Source: Marchantia polymorpha subsp. ruderalis (lineage: Eukaryota > Streptophyta > Marchantiopsida > Marchantiales > Marchantiaceae). From it: 64,000 nt of DNA. The stretch spans positions 14,838,001 to 14,902,000 of the forward strand of contig AP031357.1 of assembly GCA_037833965.1 (NCBI GenBank), in the 5' to 3' direction. Shown one piece after another: positions 27,201 through 39,804 of this stretch; positions within the stretch are counted from its first letter, which is position 1, and every line of letters starts with the position of its first letter. The position numbers and the translations under genes were made by a program. Below the pieces are notes generated by a model. That model saw nothing but the letters and a program-made list of their open reading frames with translations. It was not told the origin of the DNA and made no database searches.

Positions 27201-28222
27201 GAGAAAACCAAACCTTCTTGTTGAATCCAAAATTCATGTTTGGAGTTAATAGACCAAAACTTGTACCAAAGGAGTTTAAAAGGTTGTCCACAGTTCAGAT
27301 CCATAAATGGAGTTAAGGAATCTATCAAGGGATCCATCGAGAGAATTGCATCCAAAGAATGTATAGTACCAAGAATTCTTTGAGGTCCACGAGACAAGAA
27401 TGTCTGACTCATATCACTCATCTTGCACTTTTCAAGTTTATTCTTGCTACAACCTGGCAGATTGAACAATGACTTTAACTTCAGTAGTAATCTCTGTTTG
27501 CTGTTCTCACAAACCAACTATTATTTATGAGAGCGTCATACATCGATACTGAACGTGTTGGATGCATTTGCAAATGAAGTTTCAGGACCAAGCCATCACT
27601 TTCTCGCTCGAATCCGCTTGATGTAAAATTTTAGTCTGAGGTCTTATGTGATAACGTTCGACTTGTATTGTGTGTAAGCGCAGGGCTGTGGGCTACTATG
27701 CTGAACCATTTGGGTCAAATCTGTGTTAGAGCTCTGTCAGACTAGGGAAGTTTGGAACAGAAGCACTTCCTTCTAGTCTGACCTTGTGGGGAGAAGGATG
27801 TTTGCGTATAAAAGAGCAAGCGCTATTGTAAAAACAGCCTGAACATTCATGCAAGTCCTCTAGAAGTTCATAAAGAGGGAAAAATTTACAATTCACCTTC
27901 AAACCTTTTTTATTAACCTCCTGCATCAAAGCACCCTCTACTATTGATCTAATGGAGTAAACTATAAAAGAATCAATTCTAAGTTTGTGCACTCTCTCAT
28001 TTGCGCACTTTGGTTACGATGTTATCGTGGTATCCTACAAACACCTAACAATCAGTCTAGCCCCCACTAAATCACCAAGTACAATCGACATGATTCACTA
28101 TGTCCGAAAATGAGTAACTAGGTCAGCACAGACTGCTTAAGGTATGACGAACAATATGGAGCTTTGCTCTATATTTGACATAAGAATAAAGGCTAACACC
28201 GATGTACAGTCTAAAGAGCGAT
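27200..28222. other. Intergenic, likely 3' flank of the collagen-like gene
   Basis: About 1 kb lies between the copia remnant and the stop codon of the minus-strand collagen-like gene. It holds short chance open frames only, and the part nearest 28.2 kb is probably 3' UTR. Confidence 0.45.
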
Positions 28223-31200
28223 CTACTCTAACTTCTTCGAAAGTTTCCCACGACTATCCAGAACACGGATAATCTGCTGCTCTTCAAGGAAGGAAAACAT
28301 CCAGGGAGGAAGTGTCCGCTGCAAGTTCTTGTATTGAGTTCTAACCTTCTCAGCCTTGGGAATATGTACTGAGCGAGTGCGACCAAGGGCAGTTTCGATT
28401 TGTTTCAGCATGCCTTTGATCAAATGCCTAGCTTTTGCTTTACTCGGTGTAAGACTTTTAAACTCGTCTTTCAAAAGAATCAGTCCACCGGTAAGTTCGA
28501 CTACAAAGGACTCGATTTCAAATATTGTCATGAATCCACGTGTATTCACAGCCCTCTTGAACTCCTGCACAAGGATTTGTCCATGTGGTAAAGTGTGCCG
28601 TTGACACACCCAATCTGACCTAAGGTCAAGGTAAAAAGCCAAACCTATAACCTGCACATTGCTCAAACCTTGAAGTTATTTCGATAGCAAAGCGATTTCT
28701 TCGGTTAGAGGAAGAGATCTGACGTATGTGCAAGTAACAACATCCAAATGCATTTGTGCCCTTCCACATAGACGAACCAGGAATTTGGAATAAAGTAGTT
28801 GAAAACATACCTGTGAGAAAGCGACACCCGATGATGAGAAAGCTGGTATATCTGAAGCCGGGTGTCCTGTAAATCTGAACAATAAGTCTAGCCTAAACTG
28901 GATGGGCAGTGACATAATCATTCCTGCTATCATATACCCCAGTGAAATGTTCTTCCCATCTAAAATTATGGGATGTCCAGTGTGAGCTCTTTGCATAGTG
29001 GGCACAGTGCTTGGATTGGTAATCAGCCCACCAATTGCTGTTGAGATCCCTGAGTAGATATCAGGGGCATCTTGCGTGGTCAAAAGTGGAGAACAAGCGA
29101 GTAGATCAACTCCAGCTGGGTCCTCGTTCATTTTGACAGGAATAGTCTTTGTGTTAAAAAGCGCAGGTAATGTTTCCCGATATAGCATAAGTGGTATACT
29201 CTTAATACCATCGCCCTTCATTGGAGCCACAAGCAGTGTGTAGTCTGGTGATTTGTCGATCGCCCTAAGCTTTCTTTGCAAACTAGACGCCTTGAGAACG
29301 GCTCGTTTAAGAGCTTCCTCGTTCGATGTGCTGTAACAAGATGATATGCAGCTCAACGTTGTGACATCCTTTACTTTCTCCCCACTGTTCCAGTCGACCA
29401 TCTCTCGGGCGACTTCTTTATACGTTGGTCCGACAAAGATGGCTGTAAGAGAATGACAGTGCCAATCTAATTAGGTAACTAACGAGATCAAAGCTTGTTC
29501 ACCTTTCTGTCTTCAAAAAAAATACCAGACATTCTTCTACGTCAAGCTAGGTCACTACAAGTCTTGATAGCCGTATGGTTACCTTTTGTAAGAGCATAAG
29601 CTAAATTCTATAACCTCAACACATTCCTTCAAAGAGTCAAGTGAGGACGCGCCCGTTACCTGCAGCATTGTCAATGCCTCTGACACCACCGAGGGCAGAT
29701 ATATGCGGAGGAAGCACATCCCGTACCCAGTGTGTTAGAGAATTGAAGTTATCTTCCTGCAGATGGGTGAATATAACAAGACGGTGTTTGCCTAGCCACG
29801 GAACATCTTCCATCGAATATGTGCGATACCAGCTAATATCCCAAAACACATATTTTAGGCCCAGAAACGCAAGAATACCCTTCCAGAGTTTGTACGCTCC
29901 GGGCCTGAAATCTGTGTCTGTGAGAAGGACGGCATCAATATCTGCACCTCCATAGACAGGAATAACACGAGATTCCACATGCCTGCCAGTATAAACTATC
30001 AAAACGTTAGATCCATTTTGATGTCCTGATGAATGATAACAAGGTTCCATTCTTGTCACCATACACAAAAGCGAACGCCTAGACCATGAAGGTTCAGCCA
30101 AAAGAACAACAGATACACTCACAACCACTTGGCAGGTTGGCTGTGCTTACGTTTACTCACCTAAATTCGATGCTTTGAGTATTCAACAGTAAATGCGTTT
30201 GAAGAGAGAGAATCGAATATGGTTGAGCATTTGTATCAATACGGAAGTCCACTTCGACCTTTTGATCTCGTCCTGCACCACTTTCTGGCACTTCACGTCT
30301 CCAAGTATGATCAATCCTCTCACCACCCTCCAGTTCAATAAACAGCAGGACCAATAGAGTTACACCTCCGGACTGGCTGTAAAGATTTTGACGGATATCG
30401 TTAGCTCTAAGGTATCCGTCCCTTAGTTAGAACGACAGAATTCCTAGGATGTTTTTTACAAAAATTTGATAAGCTGAAGGTCCGAATCTTTAGACTCAAT
30501 CACAATCTAATTGAATTCTATAATGACAAATTCTCAGAACTGTGAGTTCACCATATGAAAAGCAAACAGGAAACCAAATTTTACTCATGCATTAACTCTT
30601 TTCATCATGTGAACTATGTCGATATTGTCTGTGAGTAAAAGACATACGTGGTGCTTCGACCACCATAGGTGCGGGTAGAGATATTTTGCACATTGACTTT
30701 CACGAACACTGTGCCCCCTTGGTGCACGGTGTGGGGAAACTGCACATCATCGGCGATGCGAATCGGATATTGCACAGGAATCTGCTTCAAAATTTCAGTA
30801 CTGACAGTCAGTTACAAATTATTCATGGCAGACTGACGGACTGATGACGAAGTTTTTGACAACAGAATGCTGCCAAAGAAATCAGATTTACAAGGCTAAA
30901 GTAACACACACCTCCATGACTTGGTCAGCAACAGGGAAAGTTCTTCCTCCAAGTTCAAGATACGGAGCTATGGAAACAAGTGCTTGAAAGGGAGCCCCGC
31001 CTGCTGGACCGTCAAGCTTTTCCAACGAAATTGAAAAAGTAGAGTGACATTTGTAACGCTTATTCTTGGCAAGTTCTGGTAAGATCTCCACTTTGTTCAC
31101 GCCCTTGCCACTAGTCAATACACCTCCTGTGGCAGCGAAGGAGAGTCGAGTACCCGCTGGCAAAGTCATTCCCCCGTTATTACAGACCGTCACCTTCATA

Positions 31201-34039
31201 AACGATCAAACAAAGCGTCGTGTCATTTTCACGGTCCACAGTTTCTACTGCAATACGACGATGAATATACATTAATGGCATGATCGTAATCCACACCATA
31301 GCAAACCTAGAGCTGAGTGCAAACACGTCACATTTAAACTGAATTTATCAAAAGCTTGAACTTGGCGATGCTGACCTTATCAATGGTGATGATGCTACCG
31401 GGAGAGATAATTCCATTGCCTGACGTGGACCTGACTCTGTATTGACATACAGCACAATTGTAGCGGGATTTCCCTTTTTCGATGATTTCGCCTGAAGCTG
31501 ACTTCAGGATCCAAGTGACCTGCGATTTACATAAGCACTGGTGAAACAATTGTCTTCAACTATTGTCATTCGTTCCTTCGACAACAAAGAATACTTGTCA
31601 AGAGCGGGAAGAGTTCACTCGACCTTGCTGTGCTCACCTGTCCATCTTTGGCGTCCTTCCCATTAACAGCAGGTGAGCCTGGGTTTCCTGCAGTTGCGTT
31701 CTTTGGACCAATAAGACCTCCTGCACGACCTGAGGCTCCATCCCGACCTGGCCCACAACCATAGTAATATTTTGTTTTGCGATACTTTGGCAGATACAAT
31801 TTGTCCCAAGGAGGCCCTCCTGTTCCTCCGCGTCCAGCAATACCTCCACTTCCCGCTTTTCCACCTTCACCTCCATTGCCTGGACAGATAGTGGAAGTTA
31901 AGGGTGCCGACTCTTAGGTTAGTGGTTGTAGCAGGCCTACCGAAAATGTACTGGAGACTATGTTTGATGCTAATACTCACCGACCGGACGGTGTTTAGAT
32001 AAAGAGGGCTTTATTTCTTGAGATGTGTGGAATACTAGCAATCTTCTTACTTCCAATTTTCAATGAATTCGTATGACAATCTGCAAAAATCTTGGAACAG
32101 GAGCCCATTGAGATTTGGCATGTTACTGCTACCAGAACCGCTTTAAGGTAGGGACAATATTACAAGCAGGGCCGAGGCTAGAAGGTCAAGTACTTCACGG
32201 AGAAAGAAGTAGTGCAGGAGCTGCTTCCTGGTACTCAGATTCACCTGAAGCGAGGAGATACTGGTTGACGAGTAAGGATGTTCGTGAGCTCCCACGTCAT
32301 CAATAATTGGAAGTGCTAAAAGCTGTGGTCTTAGGAGCCTGGTACACAGCATAGAAGGTAAGGCTGGTGGTCCACCATCTAGCCCCATGATTTTCAATCA
32401 GTGATTTTACTTACTGTACTGCAAGTACATCTAAGGTTCAAAGTATCTCCACGCTTGCCTGTTGGATGCTTCGTTGGAGACCGTCAAAAGTCCTGCTCAT
32501 TGTTGCTCACTATCAATTGTCCACTCTTTCCTCAAAAATATGCAAAGAAAAGTACAGTACCAGGTCTGCCTGCCGTTCCATGCGTGCCAGCTCGTGTATC
32601 TGCCTCCACTAGCATCAGTAGTTCGGGATTCGTGGTCTCAATTGTAACTTGACCTCCTGATCCTGCATTGCCACCTTTGCCTGCTGAGCCTCCATCATTT
32701 CCTGGACCTCCTGCCATCCCAGCACCTCCGTCGCCTCCCCTTCCTCCATTCTCTCCACTGAGTCCAGGTTTCATACCCTTCCTTCCATCACCACCGTTTC
32801 CTCCATTGCCACCGTTGCCACCATCACCTCCACAGCCTCCATTTCCTCCATCACCACCGTTACCACCACGACCGCCATGTGCATCTATAAGAATTACGCC
32901 TGTCTTCGAAAGAAACTGGATTCTTCCACCGAGTTCATCGTCGGCTATCACCGGAGACAATTCCCTGCTTGACTAACAGGGAGTATGAGATTGCCATTTT
33001 TCCAACTTCTGTTCTTATCAGCACTTCGGAATCTTAATAACTTACTTGTTCTTACATTGTATCCCTCATAAACAACCTCGTCCTTTACAAGTAGAAATCA
33101 TCTACCGTATGAGCCACCGCTTACGAGAGTACTAGCAACATGGAACGACACAAACTCAAAGTGATTGATGACTTGATTAACATCGTGAGCTTACCGATCA
33201 CTTTCTTTCCTCGTTCCCGATAAAGAGGGACCTTGGATTCTATGCGCGTCAATTCGGCGTTCGAGAGACAAACGTTCTCTGATCAGAACGGTTGACAAAA
33301 TTCTATTCTCCTCTGCTGCCGATTCAGGTGCGTCTGTTTGTTTCTCAACTCGCTCCAAATGACCTGTGACGACGAGACCTTGAGGTCCTTCCCCATCGAG
33401 GCGCAGGTAAACGTTCATCGCACGTCCGCCGGCCGTGCCATTTGTGGCTTTCTTCCCTTTCTTGCCAGCTGTTCCTGCCTTACCATCTTTCCCCGATCGT
33501 CCTGGCTTTCCCGGCCGTCCGGGTCCATAACCGTCCTGAAATTGAAACATTCACGATAATTTGTCGACTGTTGTCTCTGACAAAAGACTCTTGAAAAGTA
33601 GTGAGTAAAATTCAGACAACTGGTTCGGAGAGAAAAGCTATGCTCATCTTCATCCCTGAGAACATTGTAGAAATGTCTAAGTTCGAGGAATGGATGAGCG
33701 TAATCTAAACACACCGTTTTTTTTTAATCCAGATTTGGCCACATGGATACACTGATCATTGAATTCAAGCAAAAATTCGACTTCATTGCTTGAGAAATTC
33801 AAGCAGGGAGATTACCTTCCCATGTTGACCGTCAGCTCCTCGGGAACCAGGCATTCCATGTTCACCGTTCGATCCATCTAAACCAGGAATTCCCGCCGCG
33901 TTTATCACAAATTCAGGCAAGCTTGAAATTGCACGCATTCCTTGAGATTGCTGTTTCGCAAGTTCTTGGATCCCATTTTGTGACCCGTCAAGGTTGAATG
34001 TGTACCCTTGTAACGCGGGGACACCAAATTCGCCTTCCC
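28223..34039 (-). CDS. Collagen-like (Gly-X-Y/Gly-Gly-X) multidomain protein, 5' exon unresolved
   Basis: Minus-strand exons that join in frame: 34039-33816, 33535-33195, 32964-32561, 31879-31638, 31519-31376, 31193-30912, 30781-30648, 30376-30161, 29982-29660, 29442-28811 and 28651-28223, giving 1,122 residues without the start. Residues about 50-100 are Gly-X-Y collagen-like ([32 protein letters not shown]). Residues about 200-270 and 320-350 are Gly-Gly-X repeats ([11 protein letters not shown]) running smoothly across an exon junction. About 400-660 looks beta-rich, with a [14 protein letters not shown] block. About 660-990 has an alpha/beta look ([24 protein letters not shown]). The C-terminus is basic and helical. 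I do not know its function. The layout recalls fungal collagen-like proteins with DUF7932-type domains, but this is unverified memory. One possible start is an ATG at 34,179 (M-S-S-R) spliced to an acceptor near 34,083; no signal peptide can be judged. Confidence 0.75.
32600..32910 (-). repeat. In-frame Gly-Gly-X coding repeat
   Basis: Inside exon 3 of the collagen-like gene the minus strand repeats a nine-base unit encoding Gly-Gly-Asn or Gly-Gly-Asp. It continues as a less regular glycine-rich stretch ([20 protein letters not shown]). The period is three residues, as in collagen-like helices, although Gly-Gly-X is poor in proline. Confidence 0.85.
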
Positions 34040-36060
34040 CTGCAGAGTGGAAATATTTCTTCAGAGGAGCCCCTTGAAGTTTCTCTCATTCTAACAGGTT
34101 GTAAGTGCGTAAAGGTGTCCTGATTGAAACGTAGGCCAGAATTGCGACAGAAAACGCCTGCTTTCACCCGACTAGACATGATATGGAACAAAGGTAGAAC
34201 GTCTTGTAGGATCTACGACAAATTTTCGTGCACTTTCCAGTTTTGACGACGTTACTGCTTTGTTCGGATTTGAGCGGCATGAGTGCAGGCTAGCTTAATC
34301 GATAGCAAGGATAGAGAAAATGTTGTGAAACAGTTCAAGCACGTGGAACACCGTGATTAGATTTGTTCATCGTTTGTTATGTAGGAACACACATACGGCT
34401 ACTATTCGCAGGTTGAGGAAAGGAATATGCACCATTGGAGCTGGAAGGGTCAAAGTTGATAATCGAGCTCTTCTGCTCCTCGACTGCAGATGTATCAGCA
34501 CCTTCACTACTCCGGATCATCGTTCGATTACCAGGCTTTCCCCACTATCCCAGACTTGTGTCGCAACTACTATGTTTCAGTCCTTCACTTCAGTACCCAT
34601 GCACAATTCATTGCTTCTGTGGCGACTCTGAACAATCTGTGTAAACATTTCCTCACACAGCTCAAAGATGTGTGCGCTCAGCTCGCTAACGACCCGAAAG
34701 AGTTTCCTCTCGACGGTAGATGCTCCGGCGCCTGAGGCATACAGATGATCTATTATCCCGAAACTTCCGACTGCAAAACTCCTGGCAGCCAGCTATCATC
34801 CTTGGGAAACACAGATCAATACGTCATCAATCAGCACTCTGATCTCTTCGTTCCTGCCTATTCAACTACGCATGATGCTCACACATTCCTGCCGAAGAAA
34901 ATACTACCGCCGTAGATCATCAGCTCAGACCACTTGTTGAGAACCCATCACCATCCCCGGGAAATTCCTCCGCACGATCTCGACACACCGCTTACACTAG
35001 ACTCTATTTCTGCGTGGGCGTACTATTTCTCTCCCCAAGTTCGCAGGACTAGCCTGTTCATGGAAATAGCATTTCAGATTGCTGGGGCCCGCCTCGACTC
35101 CTCCTGCTTATCCTTGCGCTGGCTTTCACTTCGCTCTGGGATCTGTTCTCCTCTCCGTCGCCCTTGAAACGACTACATGCATGGCACATCACCAGCGACT
35201 GTACATTCTTTCCTGAGGTATCAAAGGGGGCGCACCGCTTATACTTTCTTCACCAACACTCACTCGTACAATTGTCACCTACATTCCTCTTTCTGCAAAC
35301 ATTTCGAAGCTTTGAGTATTCCTGCAGCCTTCTTTCACAATTCGGCCCTCACTATCAGACACCGGACGCCGAGCTTTATTCCCTCGCTTACAGTCCGCAG
35401 CGTCATCCTTTTCTGTTCCATGCGAGACTCGCACGACACCTGGGCAAGTTGGCCGCCCTGCACGGAATCCTCCGCCCTCCCCACTCGCGCAACCAAGAAG
35501 ACCATATTCTTCTTGACCCCAGAAACGCAGAAATTCCTTCCGTCAGTCAATCACGCACACGTCCCCAGCTCTCGAGTCCGATCGCATCCAAATGCAAATC
35601 AAAATCAATCAAACACAGTACGTCAACCCGCCATTGCTCCCAATTCCCAATTCCTCAGAGCGAGCATGAGCATGAGCATGCGCATCCGCTCGGCTCCGGC
35701 AGCGGCAGAGCGGACAGGCGCATCTAATTCCGGAGGCGACATGCTCCGCGACCATTTCTTGGAGGAGCGCGGCGCCCATGGCCAGCCTGCCCGCCCGCCC
35801 GCCCGCCCTCGCCCGCCAGCTCTCGAGCATCAATGCGCACATCGGAGAATATGGTCGTGGACTCGGTGGGCCCCACGCGGCCCTGCCCTGCCCTGCCCTG
35901 CCCTGGCGCAGGCCTCGTGCGCGCCTGGCAGCGCCTCTCTGCCTCCCTCCCTTCCCTTGCCTTGCCTTCCCTTCCCTTTCGCCCTCCGGACGCCAGACGC
36001 ATGTGCGCAACCCCCGCCCGCCGCTTTGCTGCACATTCCTTAAAATAAACCTTAAAATCT
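34040..36060 (-). promoter_or_regulatory. 5' flank and GC-rich island of the collagen-like gene
   Basis: The minus-strand gene must begin here. The stretch 34.9-36.05 kb is GC-rich with CCCGCC, CCCTG and CATGAG repeats, like the island before the F-box gene, and probably holds the promoter and 5' UTR. The first coding exon is not identified. The reading frame of the first recognised exon stays open upstream only to a stop near 34,088, without an ATG, so at least one spliced exon is missing. Plus-strand open frames of up to 288 codons here are low-complexity. Confidence 0.45.
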
Positions 36061-37500
36061 CGTGGAAACTGGGCTTCTGATCGAATTAATCATCTCGTTG
36101 TGGCTGGCCATGGAACGAGATTGTGATTTCTTAATCAGGTCATGTCGGAGTTTCTCTTTGATTTAGGTTTATCATGTTTATGTCTTAGATATGATGATCA
36201 CTTCCTAGCGAGGCTGATTATTCATCTTCGCCTTTAACAGTAAGTAGTGCTTTAAGGACGTGTAGATATTTGTCAACCACATGACAAATTAGCCAAGTTT
36301 GTGATCATTTGCCACATCATTCAAAGTGTCAATTGACATGCTTTGAGCTAATATTATTTAATATGCATTATCAAAAAATGCAAGATAAAGTTCCATCTGA
36401 ATGTCTATTTTTTGAATATATCTTTTAAATCATCAATTGGTTTGATATAAGTAAAAAAAATTCTTATAAAATCATTAATAATCTATAGGTTTTAAAAAAA
36501 CTATGATTTTTCGAAAATATGGTCTGCAAAATTTAATTGCAACCTTGATATGATAGCAAGCTATTTTGTGGAAGTTCAAAGAGGCTAGCTAGCGACGATT
36601 TTTCGTTTTAGCCTGATCGAGCCGGCGCCAAGAAGCGCGCGCAGCGAATCGGCCCGTACGCGCACTTCGCCGGCCGAGAAAGAAGGGTCATGTTACAAAA
36701 CTATGTCATTTGGAAATAATATTTTTATTTAATACGTAAATAATTTTGTGAAAATAATTTTTTTCTATTTATATAATACTTTACTCATGAGTATTTGGTG
36801 CTCAGTTGTTACTTGTAGCGCATTTCGTCTGTCTTTTGTGCTGGACGGGACGCGACTCAACAGGTCCCTGCGTCTCACCATCGTTATCTTCTCAGATTTA
36901 GGGGTACCTTTAAAGTTAGCTAGATCCACTCAGGTGAGCATAAACCGTAAGATAACTACCGCTACTGTATTTATTAACTTTTTATATCATACTATCTAAT
37001 GTAATGTATAGAACTGATGTTTACTTGATGCTATGTTGAAATTAGAATATTTCATGTGAAGTAAAACTTGCATGATATTTTGATGAAGCTAGATCGTAGC
37101 TTTGTGTTTTTTATATGAATTTATTCCTACAAAACTTGAGATGTTACTCTCATATTTAAGAAATATTACCTTGTGCTTTGATCTTCATCTCATAAAAAGA
37201 TTCACCACGTGGAGAGACCTCAAATTCTGCAAAAATATGAATATGATGTGTACGGTAGTGAATAGTCAAAGAGACTCGAAGTTTTATTTTATGAAGATTG
37301 AGTAATATTCGCTATATCTTTAGAAAAAAACCTACAAAGATCAATTAATTTTTCACCATTTGACCTAGCGAAGTTTTGATTGTTCTTTAATAACATACGG
37401 AACAAGGATTCCATAAACTATATGGATTATTGGACAAGCTTAAAACATCCAAAGTCATTGTGTTCTCCATGTTTCTTGGAAAACGATATATGTATATGTG
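36060..37500. other. AT-rich intergenic DNA with an isolated GC-rich patch
   Basis: There is no gene. A sharply GC-rich patch of about 100 bases (36,585-36,690, with AGCCGGCGCC and GCGCGCGC-type words) sits inside AT-rich DNA. Confidence 0.4.
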
Positions 37501-37503
37501 TGT

Positions 37504-37553
37504 GTTTTGAACAACTAATTCATTTTTTCATTGTGATGCAGTGAGGCCAGCCA

Positions 37554-37592
<39 letters not shown>

Positions 37593-37678
37593 ACAAGAAA
37601 ATATGAATTCAATGAAAGGTGCAACATCTGGCTGGCCTCACTGCATCACAATGAAAAAATGAATTAGTTGTTCAAAAC
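37504..37678. repeat. Perfect 52-bp inverted repeat with TA-rich loop
   Basis: The arms at 37,504-37,555 and 37,627-37,678 are exact reverse complements, separated by a 71-base loop. The loop starts with a (TA)n run at 37,557-37,590. It would fold as a long perfect hairpin. It could be a folding MITE-like element or a small-RNA source. No protein is encoded. Confidence 0.9.
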
Positions 37679-37679
37679 T

Positions 37680-38880
37680 CTGATCATATATCATGTTTTC
37701 AGTATTACACATAATATCCATGATTTCATAAGATTCAAACAAAGTTTAACAATCCAACTTACCTCCTTGCTTTCCTCGGGAGAGAAAAATTGATATTCAA
37801 GTACTTGTTGACTACAAAATCTACTAAAATAGAGTAGGAAATATATTCTATTCTTCACCTTCCAAAGATTCTTTTGAATCAAACATGAACCGTCAGCAAA
37901 AGAGCTTGATTGCCAATAAAAGCATTTGAAGTTGCAAATTTGAGCAACGACATAAGAGAATCTTTACCAATCAGAGTATCGACCGACCCACAACCCTTCC
38001 TCTGCTCTCAGAAAAGGATGAAAAGGGGCTAACGCCTGCTTTTCATTCTTTTGGATCTTTGTACGGTTTGATGGGTATTCACAATTTCATTTTCTACAAC
38101 TCTTGGACCCCTTCCTAAAAGTATGGAGTGCTGAGTAACAAATAGACTTTTTCAAATGACAATACCTGAAGATGCATCAGCTCTGTCTATGGTACAGGGG
38201 CATCCAATTTCCAGCAGTACCGTCATGTGTATGCCGTAGTTGCGTGGTGGTAGTTACCAGAGTCCGTCGACGGAATTAATACATCAGTTGGACTCCATTA
38301 CGTCACTTGTTGATTACGTACTGGACTCATGTTCATTTCCACGTTGGTCACTTGAAGTACTCCAGAAGAAAGAAAGGAGAAATGAGTACGACCACCACAT
38401 TGTAACCATCACGGAGCTCCACATTGTCAACTTAGCCGATTCTGCTCCGATCCGAAGCTTTACCAGTTTCGTATGTGAAATCTCGTTTGTGCTACGTGCT
38501 GAAACGGTTGCAAATTCTGTCGAGATGACATTTGTCTGCTTGACCCCGACTCCATTCCGTGAAATTTGCCCAGCAGTCCAAGGCATCTGAATTTCTGTGC
38601 AAGCGTTGTCCATGAACGACGCGACAAACTCACTGTCAGCTTTCCTGTCACGACTGTCGTGTACAGCTTGGTGTACCGGACCAGCCACGGTCCGTCCAGC
38701 ATCAGGTTACTTGGATGTGACGCACTTTCGCTGTCCTATGTCGTGCAGGTTCTGGAAACGAGCTTCGACACCCGGACTTCCACTGCAGACGGGGCGCTCG
38801 CATGCCTCTTTGCAAATCTTCATACGTCAGTCTCGTTGCATTGTGGGGAAAGAATACATGGTCAAGTGCTTGGTGAGTCC
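37680..38880. other. Unassigned region with overlapping open frames
   Basis: From about 38.2 to 38.9 kb the base composition becomes gene-like, and both strands carry open frames of 70-126 codons. Minus-strand pieces such as DGPWLVRYTKLYTT look protein-like, but no frame extends, no family is recognised and splice sites do not settle it. It could be a broken gene cut at 38.9 kb by the small element there. Confidence 0.3.
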
Positions 38881-38894
38881 ATTGCAAACTTAAA

Positions 38895-39530
38895 CCTCCC
38901 AATAGTGTCACCTTTCATGAGTGACATCCTCTCATTAGTTACGTAAATTTCCAAAACCATTAGCTTGTAATTTGTAAATCTGCTCAATAAGAATAGTACT
39001 ACACTATTGCCCATATTGACATGATACTATCCAATAATGACAAATTTAAGTGTAATTTTGGAGTTAAAATTCCTATCATGATCACAATACATAGCTGTGA
39101 GAAAGAAAATGTGACATTAGTTTATTTGAAGGTATATCCCGACAATACACTTTTTTTGATCTTCAGTATTATACTTTGCTACATATGTCATCATCGATTG
39201 TTTCACTCAGATTTTTGTGTACTAATCCAAATTTAAACACAATTATCGTGCCTACGTGAATCGTTGTGAACAATACAGAATTAAAAGTGAAGTCGAATTT
39301 GAAAAAAAAAACCACATTTATAGAATGTCTAAATATGGGATGTAATGTAGGATACAAAGTCTATACAATTTTTTTTATAAATTACACCTCACAATAGTGA
39401 CATCCAACCTTAACAACCATGTATGTTACTATTGGGATGTTATATTCAAGGTTATGCACTTCCTTTTGTGAATGACATCTCCCAATAGTAAGGTAAAAAT
39501 CTAACACCAATATATGTCACTATTGGGAGA
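38895..39530. mobile_element. Small TIR element (CTCCCAATAGTG family)
   Basis: The left end reads CCTCCCAATAGTGTCA (38,895-38,910). The right end is its near reverse complement, GTCACTATTGGGAG (39,516-39,529). Both ends sit beside TTAA-like sequence. Further copies of the CCAATAGTGACAT word in both orientations lie inside (about 39,390-39,410, 39,425-39,440 and 39,478-39,490), so one element may be nested in another. There is no transposase, so it is non-autonomous if real. Confidence 0.5.
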
Positions 39531-39720
39531 CTTAAATATGTATGTATATGTATATAGCTCAAGCATATATATATCACATGAGATATATAATCAAGTTTCA
39601 ATTTCTAAGTGTGACATGGAAGGTGTGAAAGTGTTGATAGATGTAACTCTTTAAGCATTTTTCTTATTCTCTAGCTTCTAAAAGCTAGAGATTAGTAACA
39701 AAATAAAAAATAAAAAATAA

Positions 39721-39804
39721 ATTGAAGTAGTCTTGGATTGACATCACATAATATACACTAACATAAGTGTATATTATGTGATGTCAATCCAAGACTACTT
39801 CAAT
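39721..39804. repeat. Perfect 39-bp inverted repeat, 6-base loop
   Basis: The arms at 39,721-39,759 and 39,766-39,804 are exact reverse complements around a six-base loop, giving an 84-base perfect hairpin. It lies 190 bases from the CCAATAGTG element but does not share its end motif. Confidence 0.9.

Noticed and set aside
32668..32976. Proline-rich plus-strand open frame ([12 protein letters not shown])
   Set aside because: It is the antisense of the glycine-repeat exon.
35177..36043. A 288-codon plus-strand open frame
   Set aside because: Low-complexity Pro/Ala/Arg content, no domain, and it lies in the GC-rich island expected to hold the start of the minus-strand gene.
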